Assembly: GCA_905211485.1 (NCBI GenBank)
Contig: CAJMAW010000028.1
Span: 1 to 26,763 of the forward strand
Reading direction: 5' to 3'
Length of the DNA: 26,763 nt
Source: an uncultured Lentisphaeria bacterium
GTDB lineage: Bacteria > Verrucomicrobiota > Lentisphaeria > Victivallales > UBA1829
Positions 1 to 8,168 of this stretch are shown in pieces (position 1 is the first letter of the stretch; the number at the start of each line of letters is the position of its first letter). The notes below the pieces were generated by a model. It made no database searches. It was not told the origin of the DNA and saw only the letters and a program-made list of their open reading frames with translations. Position numbers and translations under genes: made by a program.

Positions 1-651
1 GTGGTGCATCCTGCGGCGGGAAACTGGACGGGGACCGTCGTCAACGCCGTACTGGGAAGATTCCCGGAAATGCTGGATGAAGGCGATCTGGACCCGCTTC
101 GTCCCGGAATCGTGCATCGGCTGGACAAAGACACTTCCGGATGTCTTGTCATTGCAAAAACGCCGAAAGCCCTGCGCCGTCTTTCCCGCGCATTTGCCGA
201 ACATGAAGTGGAAAAAACCTACGCCGCCATCGTGCACGGTTGGCCGAAACCCGCGGCGGATTCCATCAAAACGGCTTTCGGAAGAGATCCGGCGGACCGG
301 AAGAAAATGGCGGTCCTCCGTCCGGGCGGAGGCAGAGAAGCGCATACCGCTTATCAGGTGATGAAAACAGGATTCCTCTCCTCGCAGAAAGTGGCGCTTT
401 TGAAGGTCCGGATCTTTACGGGCAGGACTCATCAGATTCGAGTGCATCTTTCCTACCGGAATCATCCCGTCCTGGGGGATGCGCTTTACAGCCGGGGACG
501 CCAGTCATCCGCGCCGCGTCAGATGCTTCACGCATGGAAACTGAAACTGAAGCACCCGTTCAGCGGGGAGGAGCTTTCTTTTGAAGCACCCTTCCCTCCC
601 GATTTCCGCCGGATTGCCGACTCAATTGCGGACAACAGGGATGGAATCTGA
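1..651 (+). CDS. RluA/RluD-family 23S rRNA pseudouridine synthase, 5'-truncated by window
   Basis: This is the C-terminal 216 residues of a pseudouridine synthase that isomerises uridine to pseudouridine in large-subunit rRNA. The signature HRLDKDTSG lies at about residues 39-47, and its Asp is the catalytic nucleophile of the RluA family. The later GRTHQIRVHL motif is also family-typical. Family members run to about 300 residues and usually begin with an S4 RNA-binding domain. The first residues here (VHPAAGN) match the middle of such a protein, so the real start lies upstream of the window and the GTG at position 1 is probably internal. The stop TGA at 649-651 overlaps or closely abuts the next gene, so the two are likely cotranscribed. 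I cannot tell RluD from RluB/C-type targets without the missing N-terminus. Confidence 0.93.
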   Translation: MVHPAAGNWTGTVVNAVLGRFPEMLDEGDLDPLRPGIVHRLDKDTSGCLVIAKTPKALRRLSRAFAEHEVEKTYAAIVHGWPKPAADSIKTAFGRDPADRKKMAVLRPGGGREAHTAYQVMKTGFLSSQKVALLKVRIFTGRTHQIRVHLSYRNHPVLGDALYSRGRQSSAPRQMLHAWKLKLKHPFSGEELSFEAPFPPDFRRIADSIADNRDGI

Positions 652-652
652 A

Positions 653-1759
653 ATGTCCGCACTGCAAAGCATCGCTCCGAAAAAGGAAAACGAGGAGAGC
701 AACAGCCTTCTCACTCCTCCCGCGGGAGAAAAAAAGCAGACGCTTCCTCCTTCCCGCCCCTCGCATCATTATCCCGGACAAAACATTCTGAAATGGATTC
801 TTCTCGGAATCCGGATGCTTCTTTTTGTATTCGGGAGTCTTGTGGCGCTTTTTCTTGTACTCGGGCGTTTTCCCGGGCTTTACTGGAAGCTGGATCAGTT
901 TTCCCATTTTGTCCCCCAGTATGCGTTTCTGCTGGGCGGGGTGATCCTGCTTCTGTTTCTCCTTGGACTTCCGGGAAAAAGATTCCTCCTGATGTGGATT
1001 CTACTGCCGTTCTGGTGTTACAGTCTGTATTTGTTCCTGCCGCATTTTCTGAAATGCCGCGAGGGAATGGAAATGGAGGATCCGGGAAAAACAATTTTCC
1101 GCCTTCTCGAATTGAATGTGATGTGTGATTATTCGGATCGCTCCGATCTTGCGAAACTGGTTTCCGGAGAGGAACCGGACTTCATTGTCTTTACGGAATA
1201 CAGCCCTTCGGCACACAGAAGCATGAGTGAAAAGGAGATTTCAAAATATCCCTGGCACTATGAGATCTATGACGGAGATCATACGGGAATCGGAGTCTTT
1301 TCCAGATATCCGGCGGAGTTTTCAGTCGAACAGATTTCCGAAATGCCGATTGTCCGCATGGAAGCGGACTGCGGGGAAGGAGAAGGAAAATTCACCCTTT
1401 TTGCCTTCCGTGCCACCTCGCCTCGGAGAGAATATTTATATCATCTCAGGAACGAAGTAGTCCGTTCCGCTGAAACATGGGCCTCGGCGCTGAATACGCC
1501 CGCCATGATGACGGGGGATTTCAATGCAACGGCCTATTCCCCCTTGATGCGTCTGATTGAATCCCGCGGGAAAATGCGTTTCGGCGCATCGCCGTGGCTG
1601 TATACCTGGCCGGCTCTGAAAAAGGGGTGGTCTCCGTTTCTCATTCAGATTGATCACTGCATGGTGAATGACGGTATCCGTGTTCTGAGAGTCAGACGCT
1701 GTCAGAAAGTGAAATCCGATCATTACCCCGTCCTGATCGAGTTCCAAATTAAAGAATAA
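653..1759 (+). CDS. Membrane-anchored endonuclease/exonuclease/phosphatase (EEP) family protein
   Basis: With the ATG at 653 the protein has 368 residues. A polar N-terminus is followed by three hydrophobic helices (about 46-71, 90-106 and 111-131). An EEP fold then starts near residue 149 and should face the periplasm. Visible EEP motifs are ELNV (N155), TEY (E182), GDFNAT (D289, N291), QIDH and SDHYPV (D356, H357). This resembles the YafD/TM-anchored EEP proteins, which are metal-dependent phosphodiesterase or nuclease relatives of unknown substrate. The usual His of the central H-x-x-P segment seems to be replaced (FRATSP, residues 252-257). Start choice: ATG 641 and an earlier ATG at 581 are in frame. 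I prefer 653 because AGGGA at 637-641 and GGA at 643-645 can act as a ribosome binding site for it, but 641 is nearly as good. Confidence 0.85.
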   Translation: MSALQSIAPKKENEESNSLLTPPAGEKKQTLPPSRPSHHYPGQNILKWILLGIRMLLFVFGSLVALFLVLGRFPGLYWKLDQFSHFVPQYAFLLGGVILLLFLLGLPGKRFLLMWILLPFWCYSLYLFLPHFLKCREGMEMEDPGKTIFRLLELNVMCDYSDRSDLAKLVSGEEPDFIVFTEYSPSAHRSMSEKEISKYPWHYEIYDGDHTGIGVFSRYPAEFSVEQISEMPIVRMEADCGEGEGKFTLFAFRATSPRREYLYHLRNEVVRSAETWASALNTPAMMTGDFNATAYSPLMRLIESRGKMRFGASPWLYTWPALKKGWSPFLIQIDHCMVNDGIRVLRVRRCQKVKSDHYPVLIEFQIKE

Positions 1760-2113
1760 AGTATTGAATTCAAAAAACAATACAATGACAATACTATAGT
1801 TCCGCCCTGCATTTTGCCTGTGCACAGAAACTTCCGGCCACGGAATCCGCCGGGAAAAAGAGAAGAGAGAGGAAAAAAATTCTGAAAAGGGCAGAAAAAA
1901 ACTCTCAAACAGGCATATTGAAGAATCCAATCAAAAAGAGAGACCTCTCATCCCCCTTTTTTTATGTAATGATAAGTATGTGCGGTGTCTGCCGCCTCTG
2001 AGCCGGGCCGGGGGGAAGGCATGGAATCAATCTCATACCCCGCCAGGCCTCTTCTTCCGGGGAAATGCGGAAAACGCATGAGCCTGGATCTTTATCTTTT
2101 CATTTTCACAAAT
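1760..2113. other. Intergenic region between convergent genes (EEP gene and metG)
   Basis: The 354 bases lie between two converging genes, and I see no convincing ORF in them. The region holds an inverted repeat AGTATTG/CAATACT (1760-1766 and 1789-1795). It also holds a purine-rich stretch (about 1855-1915), a weak terminator-like element at 1933-1963, and a two-tier hairpin at 2043-2087. The outer arms of that hairpin are CCAGGC/GCCTGG and the inner arms ATGCG/CGCAT. On the plus strand it is followed by a T-rich tract. Confidence 0.5.
1933..1963. terminator. Possible bidirectional terminator between EEP gene and metG
   Basis: An A5G arm at 1933-1938 faces a CT-rich arm at 1956-1961, with a short GAGAG/CTCTC inverted repeat inside (1938-1949). 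On the plus strand it runs into T7 (1957-1963), and on the minus strand into T5. The stem is AT-rich and short, so this is only a plausible call. Its place between convergent genes favours it. Confidence 0.3.
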
Positions 2114-4135
2114 TCAGCCGACAGACGCGCCGTCTGGGAAATCACCGCCATCCACAGTAATCAATCGCAGGGAATCCCCGTCCTTTGCAGCAAGGAGCAT
2201 TCCCTCTGACTCGATCCCGCGGATTTTCGCCGGCTTCAAATTCGCCACGACGACAATGACTTTGCCGAGCATCTCCTCCGGGCTGTAAAACTTTGCGACC
2301 CCCGCCACCAGAGTCCGCGTTTCGGCACCGATCCTGATTTTGAGTTTCAAGAGTTTATCCGCGCCCTCGACCTTCTCCGCCTCCAGGACTTTCGCCGTAC
2401 GAAGCGAGGTACGGAAGAATTCCTCCACCGTCACCATCATCACTCCTTCGGGAGAGAGCTCCTTTTTCTCCGGAGATTTCTTCTGTTTTTCCGGCGGGGA
2501 GGAAAGCTTTTTCTCCGCAAGCTTTTCCCCGCGCTGACTGCCGGCCCCGGAAGCGCCATCCGATGCGGAAACAGACGACGGAGAAGAAGCGGACAGGACA
2601 ATCCGCGGAAAAAGCGCCGCCAGATCCCGCATCATGGAACCGGGCTTGAGCAGGCCCCAGGACTGAAGACGTTTTCCGTCTGTCAAAGACGCTTCCTCAT
2701 CCGGCATTCCGATGCATCTGCGGAGTTCCAGCATCTTTCCGGGCATGACGGGGGCCAGAAGACCGGAAACCACTCTCAAGGTCTCCGCGGCGGTGTAGAG
2801 AACTGTCCCGAGACGCTCCATGTCCCCGTTTTTCGCCAGATTCCAAGGAGCGGTCTTTTCCATATAGCGGTTGGCTCCGCGGACGACATTCATCACATGA
2901 TCCAGCCCCCTGTCGAGCGCCATTTCAGAGACCGCGGCAGCCATCACGGGAGCCACACCGAGAGCGAGACCTTTCAGGACCTCGTCCTCCCTCTGCAGTT
3001 CGCCGGGGACGGGCACTTTCCCGTCAAAGTATTTGAAGGTCAGTTTCACCACGCGGCTCAGCATGTTCCCGAGATCGTTCGCAAGATCGCGGTTGTAGCG
3101 GTCGACAAACGCCTCTTCGGAAAAGGCCGCGTCGTTCCCCAGGGACATTTCCGCCATGAGGAAATATCGGAACGCATCCACACCGTAGCGGTCCGCCATG
3201 TCCATGGGATTCACGACATTGCCGCGTGACTTGCTCATTTTGTCGTTTCCGCTCAGCCACCAGCCGTGTGCGAAGATGCTTTTCGGCATTTCCAGGCCCA
3301 TTGCCTTGAGCATGGTGGGCCAGTAGACGGTGTGGGTGGTGAGAATGTCCTTCCCGATCAGATGATGGGCGGCAGACCAGTACTTGCGGAATTTGGCCTC
3401 GTCGGAGCCGTAGCCGATCGCGGAAATGTAATTGATCAGAGCGTCGAACCAGACATAGCACACGTAGTCGGAATCAAACGGCAGTTCGATTCCCCAGGAA
3501 AGTCTTGATTTCGGACGCGAAATGCAGAGATCTTCCAGCGGTCTTTTCAGGAATCCCAGCGTCTCATTCGCACGGAAGGCGGGCTGGATGAAATCCGGAT
3601 GCTCCTTGATATACGTGATCAGCCAGTCCTGATAACGGCTCATCCGGAAAAAATAGTTTGATTCGACGATTTCATTGGTTTCCCGTCTGCATTCCGGACA
3701 GAGTCCTCCTTCCAGAAGATCCTTTTCCGTGAAGAATCGTTCGCACGGGACGCAATAACGGCCGGAATACTCCGCCTTGTAAATCAGGTCCCGGTCGTAA
3801 AGGTCCTGAAGAATGGAACGGACGATTTTCTTATGCCGTTCCTCCGTCGTCCGAATGAAATCATCATTGCTGATCTCGAGTTTTTTCCAGAGTTCCTGGA
3901 AACGGACCACGGTGGAATCGCATTGCTCAATCGGCGTGATGGAGTGTTCCTGCGCGGCTTTCTGGACTTTCTGACCGTGTTCATCGGTTCCGGTCAGGAA
4001 GAAAGTATCGTCCGATGCGGCGCGGTGGTAACGGGCGAGCACATCCGCCAGGACCGTGGTGTATGCGTGTCCGATATGGGGTTTGTCGTTGACATAGTAA
4101 ATAGGGGTTGTCACATAATAGGTATGATCGGCCAT
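2114..4135 (-). CDS. metG: Methionyl-tRNA synthetase, zinc-containing with C-terminal tRNA-binding domain
   Basis: The 673-residue enzyme charges tRNA-Met and initiator tRNA with methionine in the cytoplasm. The class I signatures are HIGH at 20-23 and KMSKS at 299-303. A zinc knuckle is formed by Cys128, Cys131, Cys146 and Cys149 (CVPC and CPEC). After the anticodon-binding helical domain comes a Ser/Lys/Glu-rich linker, then a C-terminal OB-fold tRNA-binding domain (about the last 105 residues, EEFFRTSLRTAKVLEAEKVEG), as in long dimeric bacterial MetG. I chose ATG 4135 rather than the longer frame beginning at 4267. MADHTYYVTTPIYYVN is the normal family N-terminus, a GAGAGGAA ribosome binding site lies just upstream, and a promoter sits at 4179-4207. 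The gene diverges from pepF. Confidence 0.98.
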   Translation of the reverse strand: MADHTYYVTTPIYYVNDKPHIGHAYTTVLADVLARYHRAASDDTFFLTGTDEHGQKVQKAAQEHSITPIEQCDSTVVRFQELWKKLEISNDDFIRTTEERHKKIVRSILQDLYDRDLIYKAEYSGRYCVPCERFFTEKDLLEGGLCPECRRETNEIVESNYFFRMSRYQDWLITYIKEHPDFIQPAFRANETLGFLKRPLEDLCISRPKSRLSWGIELPFDSDYVCYVWFDALINYISAIGYGSDEAKFRKYWSAAHHLIGKDILTTHTVYWPTMLKAMGLEMPKSIFAHGWWLSGNDKMSKSRGNVVNPMDMADRYGVDAFRYFLMAEMSLGNDAAFSEEAFVDRYNRDLANDLGNMLSRVVKLTFKYFDGKVPVPGELQREDEVLKGLALGVAPVMAAAVSEMALDRGLDHVMNVVRGANRYMEKTAPWNLAKNGDMERLGTVLYTAAETLRVVSGLLAPVMPGKMLELRRCIGMPDEEASLTDGKRLQSWGLLKPGSMMRDLAALFPRIVLSASSPSSVSASDGASGAGSQRGEKLAEKKLSSPPEKQKKSPEKKELSPEGVMMVTVEEFFRTSLRTAKVLEAEKVEGADKLLKLKIRIGAETRTLVAGVAKFYSPEEMLGKVIVVVANLKPAKIRGIESEGMLLAAKDGDSLRLITVDGGDFPDGASVG

Positions 4136-4178
4136 GGGGAAGGTTCCTCTCTTTTTTTCCGTTGCATCATAACGATTC

Positions 4179-4207
4179 AATATACCACAGGCGGATGCTG
4201 TTCGCAA
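4179..4207 (-). promoter_or_regulatory. metG promoter (sigma-70-like)
   Basis: Reading the minus strand, a -35 box TTGCGA (4207-4202) and a -10 box TATATT (4184-4179) are separated by 17 bases. Transcription would start near 4172, about 36 bases before the metG ATG. Boxes and spacing match the sigma-70 consensus well. Confidence 0.6.
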
Positions 4208-4250
4208 GAGGAAACCCTCTCCCTCCGGGAACTTTCTTCTTCCCCATCCT

Positions 4251-4278
4251 TTGAAAAGGAGGCACACCGTGTTATGTT
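4251..4278 (+). promoter_or_regulatory. pepF promoter (sigma-70-like)
   Basis: A TTGAAA -35 box (4251-4256) and a TATGTT -10 box (4273-4278) are separated by 16 bases. The start would be near 4285, giving a leader of about 90 bases before the pepF ATG. The -10 box is only moderately close to consensus. Confidence 0.45.
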
Positions 4279-4375
4279 ATCCGCGGGGGAAAAGCTATGC
4301 CCGGCGGAAAACGCCGGAACCGCATGGATCATACACCCCCCGTTCCGCAAGCTCAATTGAAAGGATTTCACCGCC

Positions 4376-6283
4376 ATGACCAGCCCCGGGAAAAAGATTC
4401 AGACAAGAAACGAAGTTCAGGAAAACCGGAAATGGGATCTTTCTCCCCTCTATCCCGCGCCGGAAGCATGGGAAGAGGATTTCAGAAAACTCGACTCTCT
4501 CCTTCAGAAGTACCTCTCCTTCCAGGGACATCTCGCGGATTCCCCGGAAACCTTGCGCGATGCCTTGAAAGCTGGTGATGAACTTGATCTCCTCGAAGAA
4601 CGGCTCTATGTCTACGCACATCTGAAATCCGATGAAAACACCGCCGATTCCGAAAACAGCGGCAGGCTCGCCCGCATCTCCGGAAAAGCCGCCGAAATCG
4701 CCGGCCGGACAGCCTGGTTCGAGCCTGAACTCATGGCCATTCCACCGGAACGATTTGAAGAATTCCGGAACTCTCCGGTTCTGGCGTTCTATAAGAGGAC
4801 TCTCGACGAAACCGAACGCGAACGCCCGCATACGCTCTCGGACAAGGAGGAACGCATCCTCGGCATGAGTTCGGAAATTTTCTCCGCTCCCCACAAAATC
4901 TTCGGCATGCTCAATGATGCCGATCTGCGTTTCCCTTCCATCACCGATGCGGACGGAGTCAAAGTGGAACTGACTCACGGCAATTTCATCCAGTACATGG
5001 AGTCTCCCTCGCGGGAGGTCCGCCGCGCCGCCTTTTCCGCCTGTTACGACACGTATGAAACGTTCAGGAACACCTTCTCAGCCATTCTGGACGGGACGGT
5101 CAAGAGCGCTGTCCTGAGTGCGGAACTGCGTCATTACCCTTCTGCCATTGAAGCCTCGCTTTCCGCGGACAACGTGCCTCTTTCCGTCTACACGTCGCTG
5201 ATCGACACGGTTCACGGCGCCCTGCCCGCGCTGCACCGTTATTTTGCGCTCCGCGCAAGGATACTCGGCCTTGAGAAACTGGATATGTTCGACATTCACA
5301 ATCCGCTTCTCCCGAGGGACGATCACTTCTTCACCTATGAAAAGGCTGTCGAACTCGTCAAAGACTCTCTTTCCGTGATGCCGGAAGAATACCGCTTCGC
5401 CGTGGAACAGGCCTTTGCAAAACGCTGGATCGACGTCGAGGAATGCCGGGGGAAACGTTCCGGCGCCTATTCCAGCGGCTGTTACCGCAAGCCGCCCTAT
5501 ATCCTGCTGAACCATTCCGGAACCCTGGACAGCGTCTTCACACTGGCTCATGAACTCGGGCATTCCATGCATTCCTGGTTTTCGGACCGCGCTCAGGAAT
5601 ACCATTACGCCTCCTACCGTATCTTCGCGGCGGAAGTGGCGTCCACAACCAACGAACTGCTGCTCCACCATGATCTGCTGAAAAAGGCGGAAAACGATTC
5701 GGTCCGCGCCGGACTGCTCAATCATCTGATCGACACCATCCGCGGAACCGTGTACCGCCAGACCATGTTCGCGGAATTTGAACGCGACATTCACGCCATG
5801 GCGGAACAGGACCTTCCGCTCACAGCGGACGCCCTCTCCGAACACTATTTCCAGCTGAATTCGCTCTATCACGGATCCGCGGTCCATCCCGACAGGCGGA
5901 TCCGTTTTGAATGGGCTAGAATCCCGCATTTCCATTACAATTTCTATGTCTACAAATATGCCACGGGTTTTTCCGCGGCCGTCGCCTTCTCCCGTGAAAT
6001 CCTTGCGGGAAAGACGGACCGGGTCATGACGTTCCTGAAGGCCGGAGATTCCAAAGACGTCATCGACATCCTGAAGGATGCCGGAGTCGACTTCACCACT
6101 CCTCAGCCCGTGCAGGCCGCCATGGAGCTCTTTGAAGAAACCCTTTCCTCCCTGGAAACGCTTCTGGGAAAACCCAAACCGGAAAAAACGGGGAAGGATG
6201 ATCCCTTACACGACGACGCGAATCTGATCCATGACGTCTCTCCGGGAAAAAAGGGAGAAAGAAAGGAAAGGGGGGGTGCATAG
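4376..6283 (+). CDS. pepF: Oligoendopeptidase F-like M3 zinc metallopeptidase
   Basis: The 635-residue protein belongs to peptidase family M3B, cytoplasmic zinc enzymes that cut short peptides. The zinc site is HELGH at 392-396 within TLAHELGHSMHSWF, and the third ligand is probably Glu420 in AAEVASTTNE. The N-terminal helical PepF domain and the family YHYASYRIFAAEVAST stretch are present. It is about 30 residues longer than usual because of a charged Lys/Glu/Gly-rich tail (about 598-635). The start ATG 4376 has AAAGGA about 10 bases upstream. Its stop TAG shares one base with the GTG start of the radical SAM gene (TAGTG), so the two are translationally coupled. No signal peptide is seen. 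The assignment to M3B is firm, but the physiological substrate is unknown. Confidence 0.96.
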   Translation: MTSPGKKIQTRNEVQENRKWDLSPLYPAPEAWEEDFRKLDSLLQKYLSFQGHLADSPETLRDALKAGDELDLLEERLYVYAHLKSDENTADSENSGRLARISGKAAEIAGRTAWFEPELMAIPPERFEEFRNSPVLAFYKRTLDETERERPHTLSDKEERILGMSSEIFSAPHKIFGMLNDADLRFPSITDADGVKVELTHGNFIQYMESPSREVRRAAFSACYDTYETFRNTFSAILDGTVKSAVLSAELRHYPSAIEASLSADNVPLSVYTSLIDTVHGALPALHRYFALRARILGLEKLDMFDIHNPLLPRDDHFFTYEKAVELVKDSLSVMPEEYRFAVEQAFAKRWIDVEECRGKRSGAYSSGCYRKPPYILLNHSGTLDSVFTLAHELGHSMHSWFSDRAQEYHYASYRIFAAEVASTTNELLLHHDLLKKAENDSVRAGLLNHLIDTIRGTVYRQTMFAEFERDIHAMAEQDLPLTADALSEHYFQLNSLYHGSAVHPDRRIRFEWARIPHFHYNFYVYKYATGFSAAVAFSREILAGKTDRVMTFLKAGDSKDVIDILKDAGVDFTTPQPVQAAMELFEETLSSLETLLGKPKPEKTGKDDPLHDDANLIHDVSPGKKGERKERGGA

Positions 6284-7779
6284 TGCATCCTGTGAATGCG
6301 GAAAAATCTCTTCATGTCAAATTCATTCTTCCCGCGCTGGCGGAGGCGGAAAGCACCGTTCTGTACCGTCCGATCAAATACGCTCTTTTTCCTCCGCTCG
6401 GGCTGGCGCTGCTTGCGGGATATCTCCGGAAAGACCGGGACAGAATTGAAATCTGCGATCTGCATGTGGAAAAAACGGATTTTTCCGACTCTCCGGACCT
6501 GGTCGCCATCGAAGTATACATCACCAATGCACGGAGAGCCTACAGGATTGCGGACGCCTACCGGAAACGGGGGATTTTCGTTGTCCTCGGCGGACTCCAC
6601 CCGACCTCTCTGCCGGAAGAGGCGCTTCTTCATGCCGACAGCGTCGTGACAGGCCCCGCGCACGCGGCATGGCCGAAATTTCTCTCCGATTTCCGGAAGG
6701 GGAAAGCGCATACCCAAAGACTCTATTCCGATCCCCTGCGTTCCCTGGCGCAGCTCCCTTCTCCGCGGCGTGATCTGATTCGCAGGGAACGTTATCTCGT
6801 TCCGAATTCCATCGTTGTTTCACGCGGCTGTCCGCAAAGCTGCGACTTCTGCTACACCAGAAATTTCTATGAAGGAGGGAAAACGTTCTATACCGAAACC
6901 GTGGACTCGGCCCTCTCCCAGATTCAGTCCCTTCCCGGAAGGCATCTCTTCTTCCTGGACGACAATTTATTCGGATCGCCTTCCTTCGCAAAAGCCCTCT
7001 TCTCAGAAATGAGAGGAATGAAACGCATTTTCCAGGGAGCGGCCACTCTGCGCTCTCTTGAAGATGATGAACTCCTCGATCTGGCGGCAGAGGCCGGGCT
7101 GCGGAGTCTCTTCATCGGGTTTGAATCGCTGAATCAGGAATCCCTTTCTTCCTGCGGCAAGGGAATCAACCATGTGACGGAATACAGAAGACTGATACGG
7201 CGTCTTCAGGACCGGGGAATCATGATCAACGCCAGTTTCGTCTTCGGGCTGGACGCGGACAGGAAAGACGTTTTCGACCGCACGGTGGACTGGGCGGTTT
7301 CCTCAGGCATCGAGACTGCCACGTTCCATCTCGCAACTCCCTACCCCGGAACTCCTTTCTTCCGCCGGATGGAAGCCGGAAACCGTCTCCTGCACCGCGA
7401 CTGGGATCGCTATGACACACGCCATGCCGTCATCCGCCATCCCCACATGAGTGCCGAAGAACTCGAGTCCGGATACCGGCGTGCCTATCGCAATTTTTAC
7501 CAGTGGAGCAGTATTTTCCGAAGTGCTTCCCGCCACCCCTCCCTGACGGCCTCCGTCCGGCATTTCGCTTATGCCTCGGCTTGGAAAAAAATGGATCCTT
7601 TCTGGACATTGCTCATTCATCTGCGCCGTCTTCCATCAGCCGTGCCTCTTCTGGAAAGAGCGCTCGCCCTCGGATCTTCCGGGGAAATTGTCCCGGGCAG
7701 CCGGAAAGGAAAAAGTGAATCGAATCCGGAGCCTACTCCCGCCAGGGGGAATATGGAAAATCCGGAGGAAATTCCCTGA
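6283..7779 (+). CDS. Radical SAM protein with N-terminal B12-binding-like domain
   Basis: The 498-residue protein has an N-terminal Rossmann-like region (about 10-145) of the type found in B12-binding radical SAM proteins (PPLGLALLAGYLRK, VVLGGLHPTSLPEEAL). A radical SAM core follows, with the iron-sulfur motif C183-x3-C187-x2-C190 (SRGCPQSCDFCYTRNF). Downstream are FLDDNLFG, GFESLNQESL and the NASFVFGLD segment usual for the HpnJ/BchE-like group. The cobalamin ligand motif D-x-H-x-x-G is not visible, so the first domain may not bind B12. The start is GTG 6283, overlapping the pepF stop by one base and preceded by a G-rich ribosome binding site. An in-frame GTG at 6292 is an alternative. The substrate cannot be read from sequence. 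A short polar, Pro/Glu-rich tail ends the protein. Confidence 0.9.
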   Translation: MHPVNAEKSLHVKFILPALAEAESTVLYRPIKYALFPPLGLALLAGYLRKDRDRIEICDLHVEKTDFSDSPDLVAIEVYITNARRAYRIADAYRKRGIFVVLGGLHPTSLPEEALLHADSVVTGPAHAAWPKFLSDFRKGKAHTQRLYSDPLRSLAQLPSPRRDLIRRERYLVPNSIVVSRGCPQSCDFCYTRNFYEGGKTFYTETVDSALSQIQSLPGRHLFFLDDNLFGSPSFAKALFSEMRGMKRIFQGAATLRSLEDDELLDLAAEAGLRSLFIGFESLNQESLSSCGKGINHVTEYRRLIRRLQDRGIMINASFVFGLDADRKDVFDRTVDWAVSSGIETATFHLATPYPGTPFFRRMEAGNRLLHRDWDRYDTRHAVIRHPHMSAEELESGYRRAYRNFYQWSSIFRSASRHPSLTASVRHFAYASAWKKMDPFWTLLIHLRRLPSAVPLLERALALGSSGEIVPGSRKGKSESNPEPTPARGNMENPEEIP

Positions 7780-8168
7780 CTGGAATCCGGATCCGCTCCG
7801 GATGACTGCGCTGCCCTGAACGGAACAAACTAACGGGCGGAGAGAAAGGAAAGGACGGGCATAGAAGCAGCGGAGAACAGGATAAAAAAAAGCGGGAAAG
7901 AAGAACGGGAAAAAGAAAGGTTGTTTTACCCTGCATCATCGTTTCCGGATGGAGATAAGAAGAGATTTCCGGGCTTTGCCCCGGAAGAAAATCTTCAAAA
8001 AACATATTTATACTTTGATTTATGTTTTGATTTTTTTTCTGATCTCGTTATCTTTCCAGAAGTCCCCGTTGTTCTATCAACACTTCTGCTCGTTCCCCGG
8101 CTGTTTTCGGGAAAAGAAGTTCCCGCTCCGGAGAGAAATGCGCAAAAGTCAAAAAAAGGAGTAGAGAA
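7780..8168. other. Intergenic region upstream of the sialate O-acetylesterase gene
   Basis: The 389 bases hold no ORF I can support. There is a purine-rich stretch (about 7815-7920) and a 7-bp hairpin TTCCGGG/CCCGGAA at 7967-7986. An AT-rich segment follows (about 7999-8045), containing a TATACT -10-like box at 8009-8014 with no good -35 box. The strong ribosome binding site AAGGAG of the next gene lies near 8157. Promoter activity probably lies in the AT-rich part. Confidence 0.4.
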
